Positions 7,032-15,078 of a DNA stretch of 27,850 bases are shown here, one piece after another. Origin of the DNA: Intrasporangium_A sp039812505 (GTDB lineage: Bacteria > Actinomycetota > Actinomycetes > Actinomycetales > Dermatophilaceae). Within the stretch, counting starts at the first letter, position 1. Each line of letters begins with the position of its first letter. The translations under genes and the position numbers were made by a program. Location: positions 1 to 27,850 of the forward strand of contig NZ_JBDIAQ010000033.1 of the NCBI RefSeq assembly GCF_039812505.1. The letters are read 5' to 3'. The notes below the pieces were generated by a model. That model searched no databases, was not told the DNA's origin, and worked only from the letters and a program-made list of their open reading frames with translations.

Positions 7032-7802
7032 ATGCTGACGATCGGACGGCTGGCGGCATACGCCGGGGTGACCACCCGCACAGTGCGGCACTACCACAAG
7101 ATCGGGCTGCTCCCGGAGCCTGAGCGGGACGCCTCCGGCTACCGGACGTACGGCGCCGACGCGGTCGTGCGGCTCATCCGGATCCGCACCCTGGCCGACG
7201 CTGGCGTCCCGCTGGCCCGTGTTCGCGTGCTGCTCGACGCGGACCCGCAGACGTTCGCCGCCGCGACGGCCGAGATCGACCGACAGCTGCGTGCGCAGAT
7301 CCGGGCGCTGCGAGAGCACCGACGGCGGATCGCCCAGCTGGGCTCCGGCGACTCGTTGGCGCTCCCGGCGGAGGTGGTCGACTACCTGGACCGGCTGCGC
7401 GCCGTCGGCGCATCGGAGGCGGTCATCGCGCCCGAGCGAGACGCGTGGATCCTGATGGCGGCACGCTATCCGGAGCTGCTCCCGGCGATGATGGCCGAGA
7501 AGGTGGCCCAGCTGGAGAACCCGAAGGTCGTCCGGCTCTACCGGCTCGTCGGCCGGATCGCGGAGAGCTGGCCGAACGAGGAGCTGCTGCGCGAGACGGC
7601 CGACCTGATGAGCGAGCTGCTGCAGCATGCCGCCGAGACAGGGGAGCTGGACGAGCAGGACGAGCTGATGCCCGACGCAGCCTTCGTCGGCCTGATGGAC
7701 TCCTTCGCGGATGCCTCGCACCCGGCGGTGGCGCGGCTGCGGGAGCTGATCACCGAGCGCGGCTGGACCGGCTGGACCCAGATCCACCGGCACGAGGCCT
7801 GA
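7032..7802 (+). CDS. MerR family transcriptional regulator
   Basis: A 256-residue DNA-binding regulator. The N-terminal winged helix is clear: MLTIGRLAAYAGVTTRTVRHYHKIGLLPEPERDASGYR, with the TxRTxRxY recognition pattern and the wing GYRTYGADAVVRL. A helical dimerisation region follows (RLIRIRTLADAGVPLARV and RALREHRRRIAQL). The C-terminal 140 residues are mostly helical, have no cysteine metal site and probably bind a hydrophobic ligand. It lies 28 nt after the permease and ends the operon. The TTGACGCTGCGTCAA dyad in the operon promoter is its likely binding site. The frame is open upstream, but the ATG at 7032 starts exactly at the conserved HTH. Confidence 0.93.
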   Translation: MLTIGRLAAYAGVTTRTVRHYHKIGLLPEPERDASGYRTYGADAVVRLIRIRTLADAGVPLARVRVLLDADPQTFAAATAEIDRQLRAQIRALREHRRRIAQLGSGDSLALPAEVVDYLDRLRAVGASEAVIAPERDAWILMAARYPELLPAMMAEKVAQLENPKVVRLYRLVGRIAESWPNEELLRETADLMSELLQHAAETGELDEQDELMPDAAFVGLMDSFADASHPAVARLRELITERGWTGWTQIHRHEA

Positions 7803-7835
7803 GTCCGGCAGCGTGACCCGCACCGGACCCAGCAG

Positions 7836-7897
7836 CGGGTCGACGGCCCCACCTTAGGTCGTCAGGAGCCGGTCCCATTGCTACCGGTGGCCCGCCG
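7836..7897 (+). repeat. Direct repeat copy 2, downstream of merR
   Basis: Second copy of the selB 3'-end repeat. Identical cores are GGGTCGACGGC (7837-7847), GTCAGGAGCCGGTCC (7861-7875) and ACCGGTGGCCCG (7883-7894), with the same 7-nt gap between the last two. Two single-base gaps relative to copy 1 would break the selB reading frame, so this copy is non-coding. It lies between convergent genes (7803-7976). Confidence 0.85.
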
Positions 7898-7976
7898 GGG
7901 CACCTCCGGGGCGCGCGGCAGCACTCAGGCCGGAAGGGGCCGGGTCGTCCGCCACCCGTAGGAGTGGGCGGGGGGC

Positions 7977-8771
7977 TCAGCCGGCCTGCGCGCTCACACC
8001 TCCCGCCCCGGCCTCGCGGAGCGTGACGCAGCAACGGTTCTCGTCCGGTTCCAGGCAGGCGCACACCGTGCCGGGGGCCAGCTCGTCGGTGATCGCCGTG
8101 ATGAAGGCGTGGTTCATGGTGCAGACGAGCTCGGTGTGGGTGTGGACGAGCGCGTGGAACGGGCAGTTCGCCATGACGACGCGGCCCGACTCCCAGCGTG
8201 GCTCGTACCCGCGCTCGGCCAGCACCGCGAGGACCGTGTCCAGCCCGTGCTCCGGCGCAGCCGGACGCGAGGTCCCAACAGGCTGCGCCGCCCCATCCGC
8301 GATGCGCGCGCGTGCCTCCTCGGCGATGGCCTGCCCCCGGGCCGCGGCCGTGGTCCGGATGGTCTGGGCGACCGGCAGGCTCGTCTGCATCGACTCGTCG
8401 ATCGCGTCGGCCATGATCCCGCCGGCCAGCTCGTACTCCCGCTGCGGCAACGAGACGGCGATCTCGCGCTCGGCGCGCCGGTAGACCTTGGCCGGGCGGC
8501 CCGCACCGGGGCCGGTGCGGCCGGTCAGACGCACATAGTCGGCGACCAGCAGGCCGTCGGCCTCGAGCCGGTCGAGGTGGAACTTCGCCTGGTGTCGCGT
8601 GATGCCCACTGCCGCCGCGGCTGCGTCCCGCCCGACCGGTCCGGTCTGGGCGCAGACGTGCCGGTACAGCTCGCGCCTCACGGGGTCGGCGAGCGCCGCG
8701 ATGCCGGCGACGTCGGCGTCGAACGCGCGGCGGGCCGGCGCACGCTCCATACTTCTATCGGATGAATCCAT
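7977..8771 (-). CDS. ArsR/SufR-like transcriptional regulator with C-terminal cysteine cluster
   Basis: A 264-residue regulator. The N-terminus is a winged helix (ALADPVRRELYRHV, then AVGITRHQAKFHLDRLEADGLL), followed by a GRTGPGAGRPAKVYR wing. The C-terminal half carries conserved cysteines in NCPFH, LVCTMNH and VCACLEP...NRCC (about residues 203, 217, 237/239, 247/248). This arrangement recalls SufR-type iron-sulfur sensors, so redox or metal sensing is inferred. The ATG at 8771 is chosen: GAGAGG lies 10 bases upstream and a TGATAAAAT extended -10 sits at a sensible distance. A GTG at 8789 would start inside the promoter. It is divergent from doxX-folE, which it probably controls. Confidence 0.85.
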   Translation of the reverse strand: MDSSDRSMERAPARRAFDADVAGIAALADPVRRELYRHVCAQTGPVGRDAAAAAVGITRHQAKFHLDRLEADGLLVADYVRLTGRTGPGAGRPAKVYRRAEREIAVSLPQREYELAGGIMADAIDESMQTSLPVAQTIRTTAAARGQAIAEEARARIADGAAQPVGTSRPAAPEHGLDTVLAVLAERGYEPRWESGRVVMANCPFHALVHTHTELVCTMNHAFITAITDELAPGTVCACLEPDENRCCVTLREAGAGGVSAQAG

Positions 8772-8830
8772 TGACGTTACGCCTCTCACGATCTAAAGTT
8801 GATTTTATCACCCGTTAGAAAGAGGGGATC
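8771..8830. promoter_or_regulatory. Divergent promoter region of the regulator and doxX-folE
   Basis: Plus strand: TTGACG (8771-8776), 17-bp spacer, TAAAGT (8794-8799), a near-canonical housekeeping promoter; doxX follows with AGAGGGG before its ATG. Minus strand: TGATAAAAT, an extended -10, with TAAAAT at 8807-8802. Both -10 elements lie inside an imperfect dyad at 8790-8809 (GATctAAA...TTTtATC). A regulator bound there would block both promoters, so it is a good operator candidate for the ArsR/SufR-like protein. Confidence 0.65.
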
Positions 8831-9280
8831 ATGGCAACAACTCACACGCACAGCGCCGTGGACACGGTGCGCCAGACCGACCCGGTGCGGCTCGCCTACA
8901 CGATGCTGCGCACCATCTTCGCGGTCGCACCCATCCTGTTCGGCCTCGACAAGTTCTTCAACGTGCTTACCTACTGGCCCGGCTACCTGGCCGGCTGGAT
9001 CGACAACATCGTGCCCGGCAGCGCCCAGACCGACATGTACATCGTGGGCGTCATCGAGATCATCGCCGGGCTCATTGTCTGGTTCCGCCCCAGGATCGGT
9101 GCCTGGATCGTCTGCCTGTGGCTGCTCGGCATCATCGTCAACCTGCTGACGTACTCGGGCTACTACGACGTCGCACTGCGTGACTTCGGGCTGCTGGTCA
9201 GTGCCCTTGCGCTCGCGATGCTCACCCGCGTGTACGACCGCCCGCTGCACGCCCACGCGGAGGTGCCCAGCCATGAGTGA
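8831..9280 (+). CDS. DoxX-like small integral membrane protein
   Basis: A 149-residue membrane protein with four hydrophobic stretches (around 25-40, 70-85, 90-110 and 120-135) and a short His-rich N-terminus (ATTHTHS). The first membrane block, AVAPILFGLDKFFNVL, matches the FxxGxxKF/L pattern of DoxX/DoxD-like proteins, which are membrane components linked to thiol and redox stress in actinobacteria. The biochemical role is not established. It is read from the TTGACG/TAAAGT promoter. Its last 8 bases overlap folE, so the two are translationally coupled. AGAGGGG precedes the ATG. Confidence 0.8.
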   Translation: MATTHTHSAVDTVRQTDPVRLAYTMLRTIFAVAPILFGLDKFFNVLTYWPGYLAGWIDNIVPGSAQTDMYIVGVIEIIAGLIVWFRPRIGAWIVCLWLLGIIVNLLTYSGYYDVALRDFGLLVSALALAMLTRVYDRPLHAHAEVPSHE

Positions 9281-9893
9281 GTCAGTGGCCGTGAGCGGCC
9301 CGCTCAACGATCGCATCCTGCACAGCGTCCGTATGCCGCGGCCTGAGGACCAGCTCGAGGTGGCGGCCCGCGCCGCCCGGGAGTTCCTCGAGGCATTGGG
9401 CGTCGACTGCGACACGGTCAGCACCGAGCGCAGCCCGATGCGGATGGCGCGCGCCTACGCGGAGATGCTCACCGCGCGTCCCTTCGAGCTGACCACCTTC
9501 CCCAACGACGAGGGCTACGACGAGATGGTCGTCGTGCGCGACATCCCGGTCGCCTCCCTCTGCGAGCACCACCTGCTGCCCTTCACCGGCGTGGCGCACG
9601 TCGCCTACCTGCCCGGTGACCGGATCCTCGGCCTGTCGAAGTTCGCCCGCGTCATCGAGATGTTCGCCCGGCGCCCGCAGGTCCAGGAGCGGCTGACCAA
9701 GCAGGTCGCCGACTGGCTCGACGAGCACCTGCACCCACGTGGGGTCGGCGTCGTCATCGAGGCCGAGCACTCCTGCATGAGCCTGCGCGGCGCCCGGGTG
9801 GGCGGCGCCGTGACCCGCACCTCCGCGCTGTCCGGCCTGTTCCGGGAGAGCCACGCGACCCGGTCCGAGTTCCTCGACGCCGTGCGCTCCTGA
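9273..9893 (+). CDS. folE: GTP cyclohydrolase I (type IA)
   Basis: FolE converts GTP to 7,8-dihydroneopterin triphosphate, the first step of folate/pterin synthesis. It is 206 residues, normal length. Zn ligands are visible: Cys97 and His in SLCEHHLLPF and Cys168 in EHSCMSLRGAR. The conserved GLSKFARVIEMFARRPQVQERLT helix is intact, so it should be active. It starts inside the end of the doxX-like gene (ATG at 9273, AGGTG upstream). Housekeeping folE in actinobacteria usually sits near ftsH and folate genes. Here it is paired with a DoxX-like protein under a Cys-rich regulator, so it may be an inducible second copy (inference). Confidence 0.93.
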   Translation: MSESVAVSGPLNDRILHSVRMPRPEDQLEVAARAAREFLEALGVDCDTVSTERSPMRMARAYAEMLTARPFELTTFPNDEGYDEMVVVRDIPVASLCEHHLLPFTGVAHVAYLPGDRILGLSKFARVIEMFARRPQVQERLTKQVADWLDEHLHPRGVGVVIEAEHSCMSLRGARVGGAVTRTSALSGLFRESHATRSEFLDAVRS

Positions 9894-9986
9894 CCCGGCC
9901 GGGGACGTGCGCTCCGGACCGACGTCGGGCCCAACGCGACGTAGGATATTCCGCGACCGCCGTTGCGGCGGCTGCGGAACACACGG

Positions 9987-10736
9987 ATGGGACGTCACGA
10001 GATCGCTGCACGTCAGATCACTGCACGTCAGATCACTGCGCGTCAGATCAATGCACGTCGTCGCTCGGTTCGCTGGGTGGGGGTCGTCCTCGTCGCCGTC
10101 GGCACCGGGATGCTCGCCTTTGCGGCGTGGGAGTTCTGGGGGACCAACGTCGTGTCGAACGCGAGGCACCGCAGCATCGTGGAGGCGCTGGAGGACTCGT
10201 GGCGCAGTGGCGCCGGGCCCGACGAGGCTCCGCGCAGTACGACCCGGCCGGGCAGTGACCCCGCCGAACGGGCCACGGCGGTGGTCCGCATCCCGCGCTT
10301 CGGCAAGGACTATGCCGTCCCGCTGATCGCCGGGGTGGACCCGGACGATCTCGCGTCCGGCTTCGGGCACTTCCCGGGCACCGCCGACCCGGGCCGGCCG
10401 GGCAACTTCGCGTTGGCCGGCCACCGCGTCACTCACGGGGAGCCGCTGCGCCGGATGCCGGAGCTGCGCCCCGGCGACACGGTGGTCATCGAGACCGCGA
10501 CGGCCACCTACACCTACGTCCTCGACACCGGGGGTGACGCCCTCACCGTCCCGTTCACGGCCACCTGGGTCCTGGCCCCGATGCCGCACAACCCGCTGGG
10601 CGGGGTCGAGCCGGAGCAGCGCGCGGGCCAGCGCCTGATCACGCTGGCGACGTGCGCGGCCCTCGTCGCGACACCGAACCGCATGGTCGCCTTCGGACAC
10701 CTGGCGAGCTCCCAGCCCAGGGACGCCGCGGCCTGA
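9987..10736 (+). CDS. Class E sortase
   Basis: Sortases are membrane-anchored cysteine transpeptidases that attach proteins to the actinobacterial cell wall. Numbered from the ATG at 9987 (249 residues): a basic, repetitive cytoplasmic tail, one transmembrane helix near 30-50, then the sortase fold. The catalytic His is His146 in LAGHRVTHG, the Cys is Cys223 in the ITLATCA block and the Arg is Arg232 in PNRMVAFG. The IPRFGKDYAVPLIAGVD strand and HFPGTADPGRPGN loop are typical of class E. A TTG at 9963 is an alternative start. No sorting-signal substrate is encoded nearby. Confidence 0.92.
   Translation: MGRHEIAARQITARQITARQINARRRSVRWVGVVLVAVGTGMLAFAAWEFWGTNVVSNARHRSIVEALEDSWRSGAGPDEAPRSTTRPGSDPAERATAVVRIPRFGKDYAVPLIAGVDPDDLASGFGHFPGTADPGRPGNFALAGHRVTHGEPLRRMPELRPGDTVVIETATATYTYVLDTGGDALTVPFTATWVLAPMPHNPLGGVEPEQRAGQRLITLATCAALVATPNRMVAFGHLASSQPRDAAA
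10002..10061 (+). repeat. Four-unit 15-bp tandem repeat in the sortase N-terminal tail
   Basis: Units at 10002, 10017, 10032 and 10047 follow ATCACTGCACGTCAG with one or two changes each. In frame they encode I-A/T/N-A-R-Q/R four times in the predicted cytoplasmic tail. A multiple of three, the array can expand or contract without frameshift. Confidence 0.9.
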
Positions 10737-10787
10737 CCCGGCGGCGGCTCCGTGGGCCGGCTCCGCGGGCTGGCTCAGCGCCGTCCG

Positions 10788-10813
10788 CGCGCCGGCTCAG
10801 CGCGCCGGCTCAG
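10788..10813. repeat. 13-bp perfect tandem duplication at the permease 3' end
   Basis: CGCGCCGGCTCAG occurs at 10788-10800 and again at 10801-10813. The second copy contains the stop codon of the minus-strand permease. The short convergent gap 10737-10809 is otherwise made of similar GGCTC-rich words, and no classic terminator was seen. Confidence 0.8.
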
Positions 10814-11676
10814 CTCAGGATGTCGGCCCGCCGGAAGCGCCGGTAGCCGAGCTGGACGAACAGGATCGTCCACACCAGCGCCCACAGCACGCCGTGGATG
10901 ACGTCGTCCCAGACCGGGCTGGGTGTGATGAGCTGCTGCCACGCGTTGGCGTAGTGGCCGGGGAAGGCGTTGCGCCACGGGTCGAGCGCGTCGATCTGGT
11001 CGAGGATCGACAGCACGATCGAGGTCAGCACCGCGCCGCCGACCGACGCGAGCGGCGCCTCGGAGCGCACGCCGATCCAGAACGCGATCGCGGCGATCGG
11101 CAGCATCGTGACGTAGATGTAGGCCACCGCACCGGCCAGCCGCGCCAGGTAGGCGCCCCAGCCGAGGTCCTCGCCGAGCGGGTTCGTCAGCGGCGACCAC
11201 CCGTAGGCCAGACCCCCGACGAGCAGCGCCCACCCGATGAGCACGACGGTCGCGAGCGCGGTCAGCGTCAGCCCCACGGCGAGCTTGCTGCTCAGCAGCC
11301 GGGCCCGGCGCACCGGCGCGATCAGCAGGTAGCGCAGCGAGGCCCACGACGCCTCGGCCGGCACCGGGTCGCCGCAGAACAGGGCGGCCAGCAGGATCAG
11401 CAGCAGCTGCGAGCTGACGAACAGGGTGAACAGGGTGAAGTTGGCCGACCCGGTCTGGGCCAGGTCGATGAAGCGCGCCGTCGCGCCGCTGCGCCGCCCG
11501 CTCGACCGGTCCCCGAACGCGAAGGCCACCACGAGGATCACCGGCAGCGCGCCGACGAGCGCGAAGGCGACCCGGGTGCGCCGGCGCCCCCACTGACGGC
11601 GCCACTCCGCAGCGAAGGACAGTGGGCGGCGTACCTGCCTGATCTCGGATGCCGCCGTGCCGGCCGACGCGCTCAT
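10810..11676 (-). CDS. ABC-2 type transporter permease
   Basis: A 288-residue membrane protein with about six hydrophobic segments (first VAFALVGALPVILVVAFAFG, last VLWALVWTILFVQLG). It includes the cytoplasmic loop SWASLRYLLIAPVRRARLLSSKLAVG, characteristic of ABC-2 permeases. The ATG at 11676 overlaps the stop of the hydrolase-ABC ATPase fusion by 4 nt (ATGA), so the two are co-translated and it is the obvious membrane partner of that ATPase. The substrate is unknown. Confidence 0.92.
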   Translation of the reverse strand: MSASAGTAASEIRQVRRPLSFAAEWRRQWGRRRTRVAFALVGALPVILVVAFAFGDRSSGRRSGATARFIDLAQTGSANFTLFTLFVSSQLLLILLAALFCGDPVPAEASWASLRYLLIAPVRRARLLSSKLAVGLTLTALATVVLIGWALLVGGLAYGWSPLTNPLGEDLGWGAYLARLAGAVAYIYVTMLPIAAIAFWIGVRSEAPLASVGGAVLTSIVLSILDQIDALDPWRNAFPGHYANAWQQLITPSPVWDDVIHGVLWALVWTILFVQLGYRRFRRADILS

Positions 11677-14600
11677 CGTGACCTCACCTGCCTCAGCCGT
11701 TCGATCAGGGATGTGCCGGGGTCGGCGCCCGGGCCCCGCGCGCTCGCGGCGGCGTGGTCGATGACGCCGAGGAAGACCTCCTCGAGGTGGCGCCGGCTGC
11801 TCACCCCGACGATGGGCAGGCCGACGTCGACCGCGGTGCGCACCACGGCGGCCCGGGCGAGCTCGGCCACGACGACGAGGCGGGTGTCGGTGTCGATGCT
11901 GACGTCGGTGATCCCCGTGCGTCCGGCCAGGTCGGCGCACCGCCGCGTCAGCTCCGCCTGCGTCAGGCCCTCGGCCAGGTCCAGGACGGTCGTGTCGGCG
12001 CTGTCCAGCAGGTCGGCCACCCGGCCGGCGGTGACGACCCGGCCGGCGTGCATGACGACCACGTCGGTGCAGGTCAGCTCGACCTCGGCCAGCAGGTGGC
12101 TGGAGACGACCACGGTGCGGCCGGTCTCGGCGTAGCGGCGCAGGATCGGACGCATGGCGGCGATCTGTGGCGGGTCCAGCCCGTTGGTGGGCTCGTCGAG
12201 CACGAGCAGCTCCGGCAGCCCGAGCATGGCCTGGGCGATACCGAGCCGCTGCCGCATGCCGTGGCTGTAGGACCGGACCGGCCGGTCGAGCGCCCCGCCG
12301 AGGGCCGCCACGTCGACGGCCTCGGCCAGATGCGCCTCGGCCGGGTCGCGCCCGGTGGCCGCCCAGTAGGCCTCGAGGTTGGCCCGCCCGGTCAGGTGCG
12401 GCAGGAAGCCCGGGCCCTCGATCAGGGCGCCCACGCGGCGGAGCACCGGCGAGCCTGCGCTGACGGGGTGCCCGAGCACGTGCGCGGTGCCGGAGTCGGG
12501 GCGGATCAGGCCCATGACCATGCGCATCGTCGTCGTCTTGCCGGCGCCGTTGGGCCCGAGCAGCCCGACGATCTGGCCCTGCTCGGCCCGCCAGGAGACG
12601 TCGTCGACCGCCCGGTGCCCGTCGGAGTAGGTCTTGACCAGGTGCTCGACGACCAGCGGCACCCCGGCCAGCTCGGGCCGGACCTGCTCGCGGGTGCGGC
12701 GTCGCCGCCGGACGAGCGCGGTGCCGACCCAGACGAGCAGCAGGGCCACGATGGCGCTCACCGCGACGGTGTCCTCGGTGTCGACGCCCTCGCTCGCCCC
12801 GGCGATCGGGGTGCCGTCGGCGACCGGGACCTGCAGGTCGCCGGTCGCCTCGAGCGAGACGGCGGCGGGGGTGCGGTCGTTGGTGAAGCTGGCCTCGGTG
12901 GTCGTCACCAGCACCCGCCAGCTGCTGCCGGCCGGCATGGGGTAGGTCGCGGCCGGCAGTGACACCGTGACCGGGGTGGGTCGGCCGGGCGTGACCGGCA
13001 CGCGGACCGGGGCGACGAGCGAGTGCGGCAGGGTGGCCTGGCCGCCGGCCACCTGCCAGAGCGAGGCGAAGAGGGTCACGACCGGGCGGTTCGAGGTGAC
13101 CGTGAGCCGGATCGTCGGCGACCCGACGACGGTCAGCGGCGACCGGACCGGCTCGGTGTTCAGGGCGACCGACTGGCCCGGCAGCGCCGCGAGCCGGTAG
13201 GTCGAGACCGACCCGCCGACCCCGGCCGCCGCCAGGCCGGGGACCGCGACCATTGCGGCGGGCTGGCCGCCGGGTGGCCGCAGCGCGCTCCCGCCGCGCG
13301 AGGCCAGCGGCAGGGACCCGGTCGGCAGGGCGGGCTGGGTGGGGCCGGTGGGCGCGGACGCGCCTGTCGTCGTGGGCGCGGACGCGCCTGCTGTCGCCGC
13401 GGCGGTGGCAAGCCCGGGGTAGGCCGGCAGCGCGAAGAGGTCGGCCGGCTGGCTGGGTCTCGTCGCCGCGGTCGCGTAGACGAAACCCGGTGTCGGCAGG
13501 GCGGATCCGGGCTCCGCGCTCTGCTTGACCCAGTGGTCGAGCCAGCCGAACGACGCGTCCTGCTCCTCCTGCGCCCGCGAGCTGGGCGCGTCGTGCCCGC
13601 CGTCGCTCCAGCGAACCGCGACCGGGGTGCCGGCCGCGGCGAGCCCGCGGGCCGTCGCGTCGCTCTGGTCGAGCCCGAACAGCGAGTCGGCCATGCCCTG
13701 GACCAGCAGGGTGGGTGCCTTGACGTGCGCCACGACGGCGGCGGGGCTGTGCGCGCGCAGCAGCGCGAGCAGCGACCCGCTCGGGACCCCGGTCTGGGCG
13801 GCCTCGACGAAGAGCCGGCAGATGGTCGGGTCGAAGCGCCCGCACTCGGGCGCCCCCTGCCGGGGCGCCGCCTGCCGGGGCGCCGCCTGCCCGGACGGAC
13901 CGTTCGAGGCCGAACGGGACGGTATGCCGCTCGGCTCGGCGCCGGACGGTCCGTTCGGGGTGGAGGTGGGCCGGGCGGAACCGGGCGAGGCAGAAGTGGG
14001 CAGGGCGGAGGTCGGCGAGGCAGAAGTCGGCGGGGTGGAGGTGGGCGGTGCGGCCACCGCCCCCAGGAAGAAGCTCGCGGCCCAGTCCTGCTTGAACGGC
14101 CCGGGCGTGTCGATCGAGGCGCGGCCGGCCGGGGTCGGCAGCGGACCGGTCACCGCCGCCTGCGGGAAGAACGCCTGCGCCAGGTCGTTCCACGTCATCG
14201 CCGCGACCACGCCGTCGACCCGCGGGTCGGTGCCGGCCAGCAGCAGGGCCAGCGCGCCGCCGTAGGAGGCCCCCATCACGCCCACCCGGGGGTCGCCGGG
14301 CGCGTCCAGCTGCACGTCGGCACGCTTCGCGGCGAGGTCGACCAGGGCCCTCGCGTCCGCGACCTCGTAGTCGGGGTCGTCGAGGTGGATCCGCCCACCC
14401 GAGTCGCCGAAGCCGCGCGCCGTCCACGTCACCACGACGTAGCCCCGGTCCTGCAGCTCCCCGGCCTGCAGCGCCACCGAGTCCTTCGTGCCGCCGAACC
14501 CGTGCGCGAGCAGCACCACCGGGTGCCGGCCGCCGCCCGGCTGGCCGTAGACGGACGCGTCGAGCGTGACCTTGGTGCCGTCGGGCTCGGGGCCGACCGG

Positions 14601-14780
14601 GACGGTCAGGCTCTCGGCCGGCTGCGCGGCTGGACCCGTCAGGCCCTGGGCCGGGCCGCCGAGCAGCCCCGCGACCGCCAGCAGGGTCGCGAGCGCGGCC
14701 ACGCGCACGGCCCGGGCGACCCGTCGGGAAGCCCGGTGAGCGGCATACCCCCCGGCGGGCCCCACGCGCGACACCGTCAC
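11673..14780 (-). CDS. Exported S15-type alpha/beta hydrolase fused to a cytoplasmic ABC ATPase
   Basis: A 1035-residue two-compartment fusion. Residues 1-50 form a signal/anchor (RRVARAVRVAALATLLAVAGLL). Residues 55-450 are an alpha/beta hydrolase of the CocE/X-Pro-dipeptidyl-peptidase kind: GASYGG with nucleophile Ser172, GMAD with Asp365 and GGHDAP with His396. A Pro/Ser/Thr low-complexity insert interrupts it at about 243-312. Residues 520-650 form a beta-rich domain like the C-terminal domain of those enzymes. One transmembrane helix follows (about 668-688, then RRRRR). From about 700 comes an ABC ATPase: Walker A GPNGAGKTT near 740, signature YSHGMRQRLGIA, Walker B LLVLDEPTNGLDP, switch SSHLL. 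By topology the hydrolase is outside and the ATPase inside. It starts at a GTG without a clear Shine-Dalgarno. The hydrolase substrate is unknown. Confidence 0.88.
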   Translation of the reverse strand: MTVSRVGPAGGYAAHRASRRVARAVRVAALATLLAVAGLLGGPAQGLTGPAAQPAESLTVPVGPEPDGTKVTLDASVYGQPGGGRHPVVLLAHGFGGTKDSVALQAGELQDRGYVVVTWTARGFGDSGGRIHLDDPDYEVADARALVDLAAKRADVQLDAPGDPRVGVMGASYGGALALLLAGTDPRVDGVVAAMTWNDLAQAFFPQAAVTGPLPTPAGRASIDTPGPFKQDWAASFFLGAVAAPPTSTPPTSASPTSALPTSASPGSARPTSTPNGPSGAEPSGIPSRSASNGPSGQAAPRQAAPRQGAPECGRFDPTICRLFVEAAQTGVPSGSLLALLRAHSPAAVVAHVKAPTLLVQGMADSLFGLDQSDATARGLAAAGTPVAVRWSDGGHDAPSSRAQEEQDASFGWLDHWVKQSAEPGSALPTPGFVYATAATRPSQPADLFALPAYPGLATAAATAGASAPTTTGASAPTGPTQPALPTGSLPLASRGGSALRPPGGQPAAMVAVPGLAAAGVGGSVSTYRLAALPGQSVALNTEPVRSPLTVVGSPTIRLTVTSNRPVVTLFASLWQVAGGQATLPHSLVAPVRVPVTPGRPTPVTVSLPAATYPMPAGSSWRVLVTTTEASFTNDRTPAAVSLEATGDLQVPVADGTPIAGASEGVDTEDTVAVSAIVALLLVWVGTALVRRRRRTREQVRPELAGVPLVVEHLVKTYSDGHRAVDDVSWRAEQGQIVGLLGPNGAGKTTTMRMVMGLIRPDSGTAHVLGHPVSAGSPVLRRVGALIEGPGFLPHLTGRANLEAYWAATGRDPAEAHLAEAVDVAALGGALDRPVRSYSHGMRQRLGIAQAMLGLPELLVLDEPTNGLDPPQIAAMRPILRRYAETGRTVVVSSHLLAEVELTCTDVVVMHAGRVVTAGRVADLLDSADTTVLDLAEGLTQAELTRRCADLAGRTGITDVSIDTDTRLVVVAELARAAVVRTAVDVGLPIVGVSSRRHLEEVFLGVIDHAAASARGPGADPGTSLIERLRQVRSR

Positions 14781-14817
14781 ATCACATCACGGGGCGCCGC
14801 GCGCGACGGGCGGCGGC

Positions 14818-15078
14818 TCACCCGGACCGCCGGGCGGCGTGCTGCTCGATGGCCCACACGACCACGAAGCACACCACGAAGACGATCAGCGGCGGCACGT
14901 ACCGCACCAGTCCCTCGAGCTGCAGCCAGCGGTACGGCGCCGCCGCGAAGGAGATGGCGTCGAACCCGAGCAGGTAGTAGACGATCGCCAGCCCGCCGTA
15001 GACGATCCCGGCCAGGCCGATGACGTTGATCAGGAAGCGCTGCCAGGCCGTGGTCGCCGGCTCGGTCGGGTCAGCCAC
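14818..15078 (-). CDS. Small two-helix membrane protein of unknown function
   Basis: An 86-residue protein starting at GTG 15078, which overlaps the ankyrin gene's end by 8 nt. It has two strongly hydrophobic stretches (FLINVIGLAGIVYGGLAIVYYLL and YVPPLIVFVVCFVVVWAI) separated by a loop and flanked by short polar tails. No known family is recognised. The overlap and the 37-nt gap to the fusion gene place it in the same operon. The codon pattern and membrane pattern make it a convincing gene despite its size. Confidence 0.75.
   Translation of the reverse strand: MADPTEPATTAWQRFLINVIGLAGIVYGGLAIVYYLLGFDAISFAAAPYRWLQLEGLVRYVPPLIVFVVCFVVVWAIEQHAARRSG

Noticed and set aside
7920..7976. A terminator hairpin before the SufR-like gene's end
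   Set aside because: The CCGCCAC/GTGGGCGG pairing needs a bulge and is too weak to list as a feature.
10810..14427. A 1205-codon minus-strand open frame
   Set aside because: Only its C-terminal part (10810-11676) is a real protein, the ABC-2 permease. The rest is an Arg/Pro/Gly-rich shadow of the hydrolase-ABC fusion in another frame.
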